Source: Alitta virens
Lineage: Eukaryota; Annelida; Polychaeta; Phyllodocida; Nereididae
Direction of reading: 5' to 3'
Assembly: GCA_932294295.1 (NCBI GenBank)
Contig: OW028578.1
Location: 39,561,410-39,625,409 of the forward strand
Length of the DNA stretch: 64,000 nucleotides
The notes under the pieces are model-generated. The model made no database searches, was not told the origin of the DNA, and saw nothing but the letters and a program-made list of their open reading frames with translations. Numbering within the stretch: the first letter of the stretch is position 1; the number at the start of each line of letters is the position of its first letter. Made by a program: the position numbers and the translations under genes. Positions 44,680 to 54,860 of the stretch are shown one piece after another.

Positions 44680-45702
44680 ATGGCATCCAGGCAACTTAAC
44701 TCTCAGACTCCTCAGGGCTCCAGTGGAATGACTGTCTGTCTATCGGAGCACACGAGAGTTATCGCTCATGCAGCTCAACAATACAAGTCTGGGTATGTCA
44801 CTGTATCTCGTTACAGCACAGACACTTCAAAATGGAGAAATGTGCATATAGCGAAGAAGTCCTTCGAGAAGCTGAAAGAGTCACGAGTTGAACTTAACAA
44901 TGCTCTACTGAATGACGAAGAAAAACAAGTGAGTCTGACTAAGAGGCAGTTCGTCATGATCACCAAGTTCCAGAGGAGTGATAAGGAACCTCAGTACTAT
45001 GTCTCATTCCTACATCCTAAGACTGAACAGGAAAAAATCACAAACACAGCCGACTGTCATCACAGTAAAACTATTAATCTCCGCAAAGAAGAATACGGAA
45101 AATTCCAGGAGGCCATGGATAATATTTATCAAGTCATCACCACTCAACCAAAAGAGGGCGAGGGTTCTGCCGTTAATCTGGACGAGGCAGTCACCATCAA
45201 AGCGTATCAGTGGAATGTTGAGAAGCGTAGAATGAAGTCCCACACATTATTCCCCACTCGTAAAGACTGCGAAGACAGCGTCAAGGGCTACCTCGCAGGT
45301 CTCCCCGATGAAGACCAGAAGTATGACTACACAGTGAATGAGCTCGAAATACATCGCGCAGGCAAAATGGAAATTTTGGAGCAAGTGTTCTGCAATCAAG
45401 TACTGGACAAAACCGGCTATTCGTGGACAGACTTGATGTTACACTCACCTACATACGACGAGATCGAACAGTCAATAATAAAAGTGACTAAAAATGAAGT
45501 CCTCAGGATTGCAGAGCGAATTGCTGTCACTCTAAATCACAAAAGACTTTACTTTATGAGCGATGTGTATGATATTTTTCTTTATGTGGGAGGGCTCAAT
45601 CATGTCAAGGAAGTTCTCACTAAATCTTATGTATCTCCACCTGACGAATTGTCAGGTAGGCTGATCGAGTTTTGCTATCAAAAGGTTGTAAAGAAGCATT
45701 AA
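44680..45702 (+). CDS. 340-aa protein with PC4-like repeats, possible ssDNA-binding protein
   Basis: The frame is open from 44602 (366 aa), but a TATA box ends only 4 bp before that ATG, so the ATG at 44680 (start MASRQLNSQ, 340 aa) is preferred. Two or three segments resemble the PC4/p15 fold pattern of beta strands, then 'h-x-L/I-x-K-x-x-F/Y-x-K-L/F', then an amphipathic helix: residues about 40-75 ('YVTVSRYSTDTSKWRNVHI' followed by a helix) and about 85-160 ending 'KTINLRKEEYGKFQEAMDNI'. PC4 proteins bind single-stranded DNA, so a role in element replication or late transcription would fit beside a protein-primed polymerase. The C-terminal 130 residues look helical and are unrecognised. 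No Walker motif is present, so it is not the packaging ATPase. The frame is intact. The PC4 resemblance is pattern recognition only. Confidence 0.75.
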   Translation: MASRQLNSQTPQGSSGMTVCLSEHTRVIAHAAQQYKSGYVTVSRYSTDTSKWRNVHIAKKSFEKLKESRVELNNALLNDEEKQVSLTKRQFVMITKFQRSDKEPQYYVSFLHPKTEQEKITNTADCHHSKTINLRKEEYGKFQEAMDNIYQVITTQPKEGEGSAVNLDEAVTIKAYQWNVEKRRMKSHTLFPTRKDCEDSVKGYLAGLPDEDQKYDYTVNELEIHRAGKMEILEQVFCNQVLDKTGYSWTDLMLHSPTYDEIEQSIIKVTKNEVLRIAERIAVTLNHKRLYFMSDVYDIFLYVGGLNHVKEVLTKSYVSPPDELSGRLIEFCYQKVVKKH

Positions 45703-45842
45703 AATGTTAACAGCTATGTCTGTTTTTTTAAAAACGGGTATTTGTCTATTTAGTCTTTTTAGCCTATTAGTCTATTAGTCATTGATGTGTAAACTGTCGT
45801 TTTTAGATATATATATATATATATATATATTTTTGTTTTGGA

Positions 45843-45848
45843 AATAAA
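45843..45848 (+). terminator. Poly(A) signal AATAAA
   Basis: AATAAA followed by an A-rich run lies 141 bp after the stop of the PC4-like gene, on the same strand, and is preceded by a (TA)n tract. Confidence 0.5.
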
Positions 45849-46129
45849 AAAAAAAATATTTTTGAACTTGAAATTTATGTTTGTCCTTGTTATGCTTGAT
45901 TAAAAACAAGTCACTGTATTCGCATATAAGAAGGCAGTTATTCTAGCACCGCCTTTGCGTATAAGAATGGGAATAAAAAATCAAAGCCACCTTGCCATGA
46001 CCCATTGTTTGATATGAATGTAATGCTAATTCTGTCGCTGTTCTACTAAATATAGTGAAAGAGTAGATATCAAACAACTCCACTACTCAGATATAAGTTT
46101 GAAAAGTATTAAATTTATTAATCATCCAT

Positions 46130-46447
46130 CGGAACTCTGTTAGATCAGAGGTAATATCCGTAAAATCGGTTGCTCATCAGTAATATTTACAAAATACTTC
46201 ATCATAATAATAATAATAATAATAATAATATATACATACATACATACATACATACATACATACATACATACATACATACATACATACATACATACATACA
46301 TACATACATACATACATACATACATACATACATACATACATACATGCAATTCACAGCATGTTCAATAACAGTTTACTTTAGATATAGATATTATTACAAG
46401 ATCGAAACTCTGTTAGCTCCGCCGTAATATTTCTCAAAAATCGCTTC

Positions 46448-46504
<57 letters not shown>

Positions 46505-46573
46505 CGTACATACACGAATGCATGCATGCAATGGATATAAATCACAGTCCGTTCAATAGCAGTTTACCACTCA
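46130..46573. repeat. Degenerate tandem duplication with embedded TAA and CATA microsatellites
   Basis: 'cggaactctgttag' at 46130 and 'cgaaactctgttag' at 46403 begin two related copies; each carries (TAA)n (46207-46229 and 46448-46501) and ends in a 'cacag..gttcaatarcagttta' segment (about 46352 and 46543). The first copy contains about 118 bp of CATA tetranucleotide repeat (46228-46346). The whole gap 45703-46705 between the convergent PC4-like and polymerase genes is noncoding. Confidence 0.75.
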
Positions 46574-46705
46574 TATTACTTCAAGTTTGTTTTATATTCA
46601 ATGAGCTATTTTATATATATATATAGAAATATGTTTAAAAAAAACATACAAACAACAAACAAACAAGCAAAACAAACAGTAAATAAAAATTTGTTTTTTG
46701 TTGCT

Positions 46706-49700
46706 CTAATAACCAAAAGGTAGAGTGTCGTATGTGCCTTGAACTAGGCACCTTTTGGAATAAGTCACTCTAAATTTTTTTATTTCATCTCTATTGAAAA
46801 GTTTAAACTCATATTTGTTGCGTCTTATCTTGCTGTAGGGAACTGCTACATGAGGCTGCTCATCCTCCTGCAGTGAATTGTTGTCAGGATCAGCCCAAAA
46901 CAATACTAGTTCACAAATACTATCAAAGTTAAGTAGTTTACATACTTCGTGATTTAAAGTGAACCCTTTAAGCTTTGTTGTCTTGTCATCATTGTTAGTT
47001 AAGTATGCATAGGACTTTGGCCCACTGCTGACAAAGCGTGAGATGAACTGACCTGTCTTCAATTCATTGGTCCACTGGCCCAGATGGTCACCCATGTCGG
47101 GCGTATACTGAGCTGTGTCACCTTCAGTGTATTCATAAACTACACTGTCAGTGTCAAAATAGATAACTCTTCTATCCAAGTTGTGCAGAACATTGAAAAG
47201 CCTACTCCTCGCATTAGCAGTGGTGAAAGCAGCAATAAAAAACATTCACATGAGGCATTTCAGGCAGGAATCCCTCCGAATGGTTATATTCGATCATGCA
47301 TCGATCGCTAGACAGGACGTGTATGCCCTTTAGAGAGATAGAAGGGTTGACAAGTAGTTTGAAAATGTCAGCTCCTGTCTCTGCTAGCTTATGTGTTCTA
47401 TGATTATTGTTCTCACCGAACTTGCCCCAGAAACTGTTCAGCAGTAGCTTACTTGTGGCCCTTTTACCGGGATTATACGAAATGTTTTGAGGTTCTAATC
47501 GAATACCTTCTACCCGGTGGTACTGACTAATATAGTCCGCTTTCGCTTCATCGCTCATGTTCTGAGAAGGCCAACCTGACGCTTCTTGCTTCCCTTTCAG
47601 GAACAAGTTCACGTAGTCCGAAAACAAGCCGGGTGTGTCCTGCATTCTGTCAAATTTCGCACTTTCTTTGAAGTGGTAAACCTCAAATATTTTGATTACT
47701 ATGTAGCCCACACAGAGTGCATCCTTTATATCAATTGACGTCCATGTGCCCACCAGATCTCTCTCTACGTCTGTACAATTACAGGGCGTCTGAGACGAGT
47801 TGTGGGCGCACTTACTACACAGGGGGAACAGTAGCTTTCCTCCTACTCGCATGGGTAAGCATGGGTGATAGAGGCCTCTAGGGGGTCTCACACGCGCTTG
47901 TACAAGGCCAAAGTATTTACCTATATCACCAGGAGGAGGGTCAACTATTACCTCTGGAATACCCACAGGGAAGACATCGTTCTTCAGAACCATAGGGTAT
48001 AAAGAGCAGATGTCCACATAGCCTATCCTTCTGTCTTCATGAGCCTCGTGATAGAGCTACACAGCATTCACGCGCCCGCCGTAAAAGGCAGCCCTTGGAT
48101 CCAACCTAGGTAGCAGCTCGCAGTTTCGCTCAACCTCCTGTAGTAGTTCATTCGTTTGTAGTACCTGCTTGAATTCGCATTCCCACATAACATGAACTTC
48201 TAATTTAAGCTCATTTCTCAGATAGCTAAGTCTCGATTCATTACGCATATACAGCGATTTCAAACTTTCACCGGTGTGCGGATGCCTTACATTAGAGGGC
48301 GTATAGGATCCACCAAAACACCTCCTGCATCCGTGGTACACGCAGCCGTGAAATTCCCACGCTGTCTCTTTACCTGTTGAGGAGTCAATGCTGTAACCAT
48401 CAAGTTTTAACCAGCCATCCTTCGTCTGGTTTATGACCCTGTGTTCACCTCCATTTCTAGCGTGCATAATATGCATGTTGCGCCTTCTGGCCTCATATTC
48501 AAGCCAGATGATTGACACTCTACTGTGCGTGTCAAGACCGCCGAAACCGCATGATGGCATTCGCGCGAATGGAGTGGAAACAAATTCCATACTCTTCACA
48601 GCGACAGTGCTCGAATCCACTACCCCTCCATCCTCTGTAACAAGGCTCAATTGATCATTTTGTAAGTGACCATCAACCTTGGTGTCATCTTCTAGCGTGA
48701 CAGAGTACTTTTCGGTTAAGAACATGTGCCGATAAGTTGCCATGCAGACACTGGCCAGAGTATTATACTGGAAGGGGTCTATGCCGATGAGCTGTGTCAC
48801 TCTTTCACCTCCTTCCCCCACATCTACAATTTCTTCTCTAGAAGTTATACCTATTAACCAAGTCCTGAAAGCATTACAGCTCTCCTGAAGAATGTTGACA
48901 TCATCTTCGCAATATGCGAGTATCTCCTTCTTAAAATCAAAGACCTTCCCCCTCTGCCGAGCATACCATTCCATGAAATCTTCACGAGCTTTGGCTTTCA
49001 TTCTATTCACTCTGTAGCAGTAGGGGTGAGGCATGGGTCCTACATAGTTCCACATTTCCTTCTGATTAAAAAACACGGGAAATGTCCCCTTTTTAACCCC
49101 CTGTAGGCCGAAGACCTTGGGCATCTGAGCAAGAGGGAATGTCAGAAAGTTTAGAGAGTCAATGATTCTAAACTTCCCCGCATCAATAGCTACAATTTTA
49201 CTACCCCTGTAAATGACTTTGGGTAACTTAGCCATTGTACTGAAGATATATTTCGCCATGAAGTACGCATCATAGGCCTGACCATTGTGAAGAATGAGCG
49301 TGTATCCTTCGAATTCTCGTCTAAACAAGAATTTACAGAAGTCTGTGGCAGCATCATCGCCGAAAAACACTACTGCTCTCCTCCCACAGTCTACACCTTT
49401 CATGCATACGTTTCTCTCTTCATCACCCCTCAGTGACGCATTGACACCGAGATCCGGTGTACATTTGTCACAGGCAGTACCGCAGTGAGAGCAGCGAGGG
49501 TTGTCCCTGTGACTCACATCAATACAGTTGGTGCACTGCCAGTGCGCTACTAACAAGTTAGGCAAATGAAACTTCCCTGTGGGGTCTGCCTCGAAGTCAG
49601 CAAAGACATACTTAGATGACATAACTTTAGGTTTTTGTTGTCGAATGTAACAGAAATGTACACCAGTCACTTGCTTTTTACAAATCTTACACTCGCGTGT

Positions 49701-51272
49701 ACCGCATTTATGTTCATTACCGGGCTTATAGAACACGCTACAGCCTTGACATCTGTGCGATCTCGAACAGGTGCCATTTTCCAAGTGACGTCGATTACAC
49801 TCAACTGATCTCATAAAGCGGTTGCATACTTTACAGCAGTGTTTCTCGATGTTAATCACTGGACAGGATTCACCTTTGCACGATGTACACTGGTCGCAAC
49901 CGGCATGACCATACCTCTCGTCATAGGCCTTCAGACATTTTGAAAAAAAAGCAGACTTTCCGAAGATGCAATGTACTTTAGTTATCGTATGAAAGTGGCC
50001 TATGGCGTTGTCATTTAGCGGGTCTCTCTGATACAGTAAATAAACCGTTCTCTGTCTGCTATCCTCGCCGACATAGAGAGGCTTTACACTGGAACCTCTA
50101 CCAAAAACTACAACCCTCGTGTTAGCTGCTCTCTCGAAACACTGTATGTCGGTGAAAGCAGGGACATATTCAGGAGCAAATCCTGCCTCGGTGTGTAGTC
50201 TCTGTGCTTCAACAGTTTGAGCTCTTTTCTGTCCATGCTGCACCCTTTTGTACTCATTTAAGGCGCGCAGGTGTAATTCCTCATCTGACTTCTGGATGGC
50301 ATCCAGATTAGCTTTCGCAACTCCTACAATTATAGCCCTAGCTAAACATAGGTTGTCTCTGTTTTTAATTTCGCATATACTTTTCATTCTTCTCAGATCT
50401 TCAATATAATTAACACCTCCACTCAGACCTGCAGCAAGAGGGTTTCTGATGACCCCCACGTGAATTTCTAGTGGTTCGTCTAGATAAAGGTCTTCATCGG
50501 ATTGCAGCAGACTTTCCATGAGTTCAATGATTTTGAAAATGCTGAGCTGATGAAGAGGTATCAGACCTGTCGTGTGTGGACTATAAAATGCTTCATTCTG
50601 GATGAAAAATCGAACAAGGTCCTGACCACTATAACTCTCAGTAAGACGCGTAATAATCCTTTCTAGTACCCTCTCAAGGTCACCCATGATATCCTTGAGA
50701 GTCACACCTGCCCAATTTACATTGAAATGCACACTGTATACTGTTTCTCTAGCAACCCCTCCATCAAACTCTATGTCTCTAACATTCCTGATGTCAATGT
50801 GTCTGTGGAAATTCACAGCATAATCAGGACCATCAAAAATCATGTGAGGTTCAATGTCCTCCTCCTCCTCCTCCTCCTCCTCATCGTCATTCAGTTCTAC
50901 AATAACATCCTCATCAGCAACATCATCATCATCATCATCATTACGCCTATTAGCGCCTTCGCCTATTATGTTCTGTTCATAGAGCATGTCTAAAAATAGC
51001 ATTTCCCTCTGTTTTTCTCCAGGGACATGAGGGACATTACCTTCTAATCTTCTTCTTCTTCTAAAATTTTTTGTTCATAGAGCATGTCTAAAAATAACAT
51101 TTCCCTTGGTTCTTCTTCTTCTTCTTCGAGAACATGACCTTCTAAACAATCTTGGGGTATTATATTCCTCTCATACAGCATATCTAAAAATAGCATTTCC
51201 CTCTGCTTTTCGTCAATGCAATGACCTTCTAGCCCCTGTTCGGTTGTTGCTGTTGTTGTTGTTTCATTTAGG
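46706..51272 (-). pseudogene. Protein-primed family B DNA polymerase (Polinton PolB), broken
   Basis: Three collinear open frames (51044-51272 and 48057-51002, 47214-48017, 46706-47245) make one polymerase of about 1,500 codons. In the 981-aa frame: acidic run (22-49), a Cys/His domain with 'NRDNLCLARAI' (214-224) and His near 338, CxxC clusters (365-451), ExoI 'FADFE' (467-471), ExoII 'HNGQAYDAYF' (572-581), ExoIII 'YCEDDV' (697-702) and 'HGCVYHGC' (885-892). Then motif A 'DICSLYP', motif B 'KLLLNSFWGKFG' and motif C 'YFDTDS'. All catalytic motifs survive. Breaks: a frameshift near 51041 inside a GAA run, an in-frame TAG at 48057-48059, and a one-base frameshift in a T6 run near 47238. The 5' boundary at 51272 is an AG acceptor after a pyrimidine tract, chosen over the ATG at 51340 because that would add a signal-peptide-like leader unsuited to a polymerase. 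Confidence 0.93.
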
Positions 51273-51569
51273 CTATAAAAAAATAATAATAATGATATTA
51301 ATAGGTAGAGATAAAATAAAATGTGAAGATTTCTTTTCATTTTATTTTTCTATTTTTTATTTTTATGCATATGCCGCTCAAATGATTTATATATACCCAA
51401 AAAAAAGAAAAAAGGCATATGAATGTTAAGAATTGTGAAGATCAAAATTAAAGTCATGATTTATAATATATGTATTTATTTATTTAAAGTTATAAAAGCA
51501 GTATACATTTCTCAGGCGTTTGTACAGCAAATAAATGATGAAATTATAAATAAATAAAAACAATACTGA

Positions 51570-53141
51570 CTAGGAGTCAGTCCATTCCGCCAAGTTCAGT
51601 TCATTCAACCATGAAAAGCTATCTTCTCCTTGCAGGTCAGCTTTTTCTTCTTATTCTTCTCTTTCTTCTTCCTCCTCCTCCTCCTCATTCTCCTCCTCAT
51701 TCTCCTCCTCCTCTTCCTTTTTCTTCTCTAAATGGGTTGACCTAACCGCAGGTACTCCACTGAAATAAAAAAAAATAAAAATATATTACTCGTTAATGGA
51801 AAAGCTTTTTTTTTTATAATACCCCAAAAAAAGTTACCAAAAAAATAAATAAATAAAATAAAATAAATTAAATTTACCTATATCGTTCAGCACCATTTAC
51901 ACGGGGTGTATCGAGTAAAGGAACTGTCGAGACCCTAACAGGGTGTCCTGATGTCCCTGCCACCTCTCCATCTTCAACAATACTGTAAATATAGTAAAAG
52001 TTTTAAGAGAAAAAAAATAGGTAAAAAAAATAATGCATAAAAATATATACATATATACGCGTAAAGAAAGTACTGTGAACTATAGTACATGACGAAAAGG
52101 CTAACTTACCCATTCACAACTCTGTAACCGCGATGGTGTGGCACTGGAGTGTTAGGAGTCTCATCGTCATCATTAGAGAAATTGAGAGTCCTCTTTACTC
52201 TGGGTCGCTGCGGAGGAGTGGCAAAGTTTACATTTCGAGTTCTTCGGCTATGAAAAAAACAATGGACAAACAAACAAACAAAACTGTCATTAAATATAAA
52301 AATAGTTATAACCTTGATTGACCATTAAAAATAAATAATTATAGCCCCACCCCGAGCACAAAAAATAAATAAATAAATAAATAAAATAAATTTAAAATAT
52401 AATTAAAATATACATATACAATGTCAATAGATGTAGATTAGACATACCCAGTAGGTGTCCTGTACTCATCAACCTCCTTTTCCCATACTCTATCGCTCAG
52501 CTTCCCCTTTTTTAGGCGAGGTTCACCGTCCTGATCGACTTCTCCATTAAAACAAGCGATAAAACCTTCTAGCTTTATGACTCTCTTCCTGTGGTAAGTC
52601 AGATGCTGCTTAAATCTCTGCAAAAATAAAAATAAAATAAAATAAAAAACATGAACGGAATATACGCGAATGAGGTAATATATTTATTAAGCTAGTTCAT
52701 ACCATTAGCATGTCAGATTCTGCCGAAAGGATGACCTCATCGGTCTCTTTCCATTCCATTTCCTCTTCCTCTTCCTCACACTCTTTACTCTTCTTAATGC
52801 CAGCAGAACCACTATGTTGAGGTACTGAATTAGAAGAGGAGCTAGGCGATGCTGGGCTGGGAGGTGGTGGAGGAGGTGGCGATGGGGGAGAGAGAGGTGA
52901 TGGCGAAGACTGTGGAGGCTGCGGTGGCGGGGTTGGTGAATGACTATGAACATTAGTGGAGATAGTCTTCTTGGGGGTTGATGTCATTATAGGTGTAGGG
53001 GCTTTGAATGAAGAGACTCTCTGTTCTCTGACGATTTCCATGGATTCCTCCTTTTGTAATGCAGACCTCAAGACAGGCCCTTGAGGAGCATTGGCCAGTC
53101 TATTAAGCTGCCTTATTTCTCTCACTGTTTGTTTAGCGAGG
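51570..53141 (-). CDS. Spliced acidic, proline-rich protein of unknown function (five exons, 5' end unknown)
   Basis: Five exons on the minus strand fit GT-AG rules and keep one reading frame: 52703-53141, 52448-52617, 52110-52247, 51878-51982 and 51570-51759. Donors are gtatga, gtatgt, gtaagt and gtaaat; acceptors follow pyrimidine tracts (tttttgcag, ttttcatag, atttacag, tatttcag). Phases are 0, 2, 2, 2 and match on both sides of every intron. The product has a proline/serine-rich stretch and a poly-Glu run in the first exon, a basic second exon, 'RVKRTLNF' in the third, and a poly-Glu final exon. A TAA at 51651-51653 ends the frame, yet 26 further sense codons ('DSFSWLNELNLAEWTDS' at the end) lead in frame to TAG at 51570-51572, suggesting a premature stop. 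The first exon needs an upstream partner with a two-base overhang that I could not find; the first in-frame ATG is 53041-53039. Function unknown; nuclear role is a guess. Confidence 0.72.
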
Positions 53142-53244
53142 CTAAAAAAATAATTAAATAAATAAATTAAATTAAATAAAAAAAAAAATTTAAAATATAT
53201 ATATATATAAACGTAATAATAATAATAATAATAATAATAAATAG

Positions 53245-53352
53245 GAGTACAAGAGTACGAGAGTACGAGAGTACGAGAGTACGAGAGTACGAGAGTACGA
53301 GAGTACGAGAGTACGAGAGTACGAGAGTACGAGAGTACGAGAGTACGAGAGC
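53245..53352. repeat. 8-bp minisatellite (TACGAGAG)n, about 13 copies
   Basis: Perfect or nearly perfect GTACGAGA units run through the spacer between the divergent spliced gene (-) and integrase (+). The spacer also has (TAA)n at about 53215-53240 and (TA)n at about 53448-53471, just upstream of the integrase ATG. The open frame through this repeat on the minus strand is not considered coding. Confidence 0.92.
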
Positions 53353-53511
53353 TAGTGCAACAGGTGGTCACATCGACGAAGAGCCACCAGCGAGTAGGTT
53401 ATAGTAGCTGCAGTTGACACAAAAATAAACAATAACATTTTTTTGATATATATATATATATATATATATATACACGGATTTATTTACTTAATTATTTATT
53501 TATATCGATAA

Positions 53512-54803
53512 ATGATGAACACCGAGAGCTCGGAGAATAGCGACTTAGAGGCCTCGAAGGAGGTGATGGTTATGGAGGAAGAGGAGGAGGAGGAGGAGGA
53601 GGAGGACGATGTCGAGGAGGAGGACGATGTCCATGAAAAAGAAGGAGAAGAACTCGAAAAAGAGAAGGATTCTCGACATTATAAGTCACCCGGCGGCTTC
53701 ACCAGTGCTGCCAAGTTATACGCGGTTATAAAGAGCGAAGGTCGATACGACATAAGCATGACTAGAATAGAAGAATGGGCCGAGTCTCAGGACATTGTCA
53801 CTTTACACAAGTCCTCTAGAGAAAAACCCTCGAAGTATAGAAGAGTCATAGCGCCCGGTATGAATCACATGTGGGACTGCGATCTTCTGGTATTAAATGG
53901 CGAAAGGTTCAAGAACGCTAATCGAGGGTTCGCTTACATCCTGGTCACTATAGACGTCTTCTCTAGATACTGCAGACTCGGAGCCGTCAAGAGCAAAAGC
54001 GCTAGGCACATGAAAATAGCTTTCCAAGAAATATTCGCGGAAGCCGGAGACTCGGGGACACCGAAATTCATAAGGTCTGACAGGGGAACCGAATTCACAA
54101 ATTCCCAGGTCAGGGATTTACTTAAAGACAAGGGAGTAAGACACGTCTTAAGCAATACAGAAACCAAGGCCAACTACGCCGAAGCGGCTATTAAAGGGTT
54201 GAAAAAAAGACTATTCCAATACTTCCAATACGCCAACGGCTACGGGTATCTAGAGGAAATAGGAGGAATTGCCGACTCGTACAATGCCACTATTCACTCT
54301 AGTATAGGAGTGAGTCCTAAAAGCGTCGACCAGGAAAACGAGCGTTCAAGCTAGCCATTTCTACTTATGGAAGCAAGAGACTACATCGATACAAATTCGC
54401 TATAAATCAGAGAGTGAGAGTGTCCTACAAGCGTAAAGGGAATTTTTTTCGTTCTTACGACGAGCAGTTTACCGGCGAAGTATTTACTGTCAGGAACAGG
54501 AAATTCTCTGACGGAGTTGCTATTTATTACCTCAAAGACTACGAGGGAGAAGACGTATCGGGGCCTTTCTACGCTAATGAACTGACGTCGGTGAAATTTG
54601 ACCCCGACGCTTTCTTCAAGATCGAAAAAGTGATCAAGAAGCGACTGAGGCGTGACGGAGTAGAAGAAAGTCTAGTTAAGTATCAGTCCTGGCCATCGAA
54701 ATACCATCAGTGGCTACTCAGCTCTAATATCAAGACGTTGAAGGCTAAGACTAAGACTAAGACTAAGACTAAGACTACGACTAAGACTACGTCTAAGACT
54801 TAA
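53512..54803 (+). pseudogene. Polinton integrase (DDE, C-terminal chromodomain), one frameshift
   Basis: The first frame (53512-54354, 280 aa) has an acidic N-terminus (poly-Glu 22-31), the family segment 'IEEWAESQDIVTLHK' (86-100) and the rve catalytic core: D124 in 'WDCDLL', D190 in 'RSDRGTEF' and E224 in 'NYAEAAIKGLKKRL'. It then runs into TAG at 54352. The next frame, open from before 54335 to 54803, carries an SH3-like segment ('YDEQFTGEVFTV') and a chromodomain ('FFKIEKVIKKR' with aromatic 'SWPSKYHQWL'), so one base was gained or lost around 54330-54340. Such integrases cut and join element ends and give 6-bp target duplications, as seen here. The chromodomain may direct insertion to modified histones. 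The tail is a Lys-Thr repeat encoded by a hexanucleotide repeat. All three catalytic residues remain, but the targeting domain is out of frame. Confidence 0.93.
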
Positions 54804-54840
54804 GACTTAAGACTTAAGACTTAAGACTTAAGACTTAAGG
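54744..54840. repeat. CTAAGA hexanucleotide tract changing to ACTTAAG heptanucleotide tract
   Basis: CTAAGA-type 6-bp units (54744-54800) stay in frame and encode Lys-Thr pairs at the integrase end; they pass into six 7-bp ACTTAAG units (about 54798-54840) whose period breaks the frame and supplies TAA stops in succession. It separates integrase from the minor capsid gene. Confidence 0.9.
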
Positions 54841-54860
54841 CGAGGACCCGAAAGACTGAA

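Noticed and set aside
44602..45702. PC4-like gene as the missing packaging ATPase
   Set aside because: No Walker A or B motif in the 366 residues.
46140..46427. Open frames in CATA repeat (poly-His/Ile/Tyr and Met/Tyr/Val/Cys)
   Set aside because: Pure tetranucleotide repeat translated in both directions.
51273..51340. ATG at 51340 as polymerase start
   Set aside because: It would give a hydrophobic signal-like leader from AT-rich intron-like DNA; a splice acceptor at 51272 explains the region better.
52697..53371. Extension of the first acidic-gene exon through the TACGAGAG repeat
   Set aside because: The extension is a repeat-encoded run (TLVLSYSR) plus poly-Tyr from TAA repeats, and a pyrimidine tract with AG at 53142 marks an acceptor.
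53934..54173. Minus-strand open frame inside integrase
   Set aside because: Shadow of the integrase core, which has all catalytic motifs on the plus strand.
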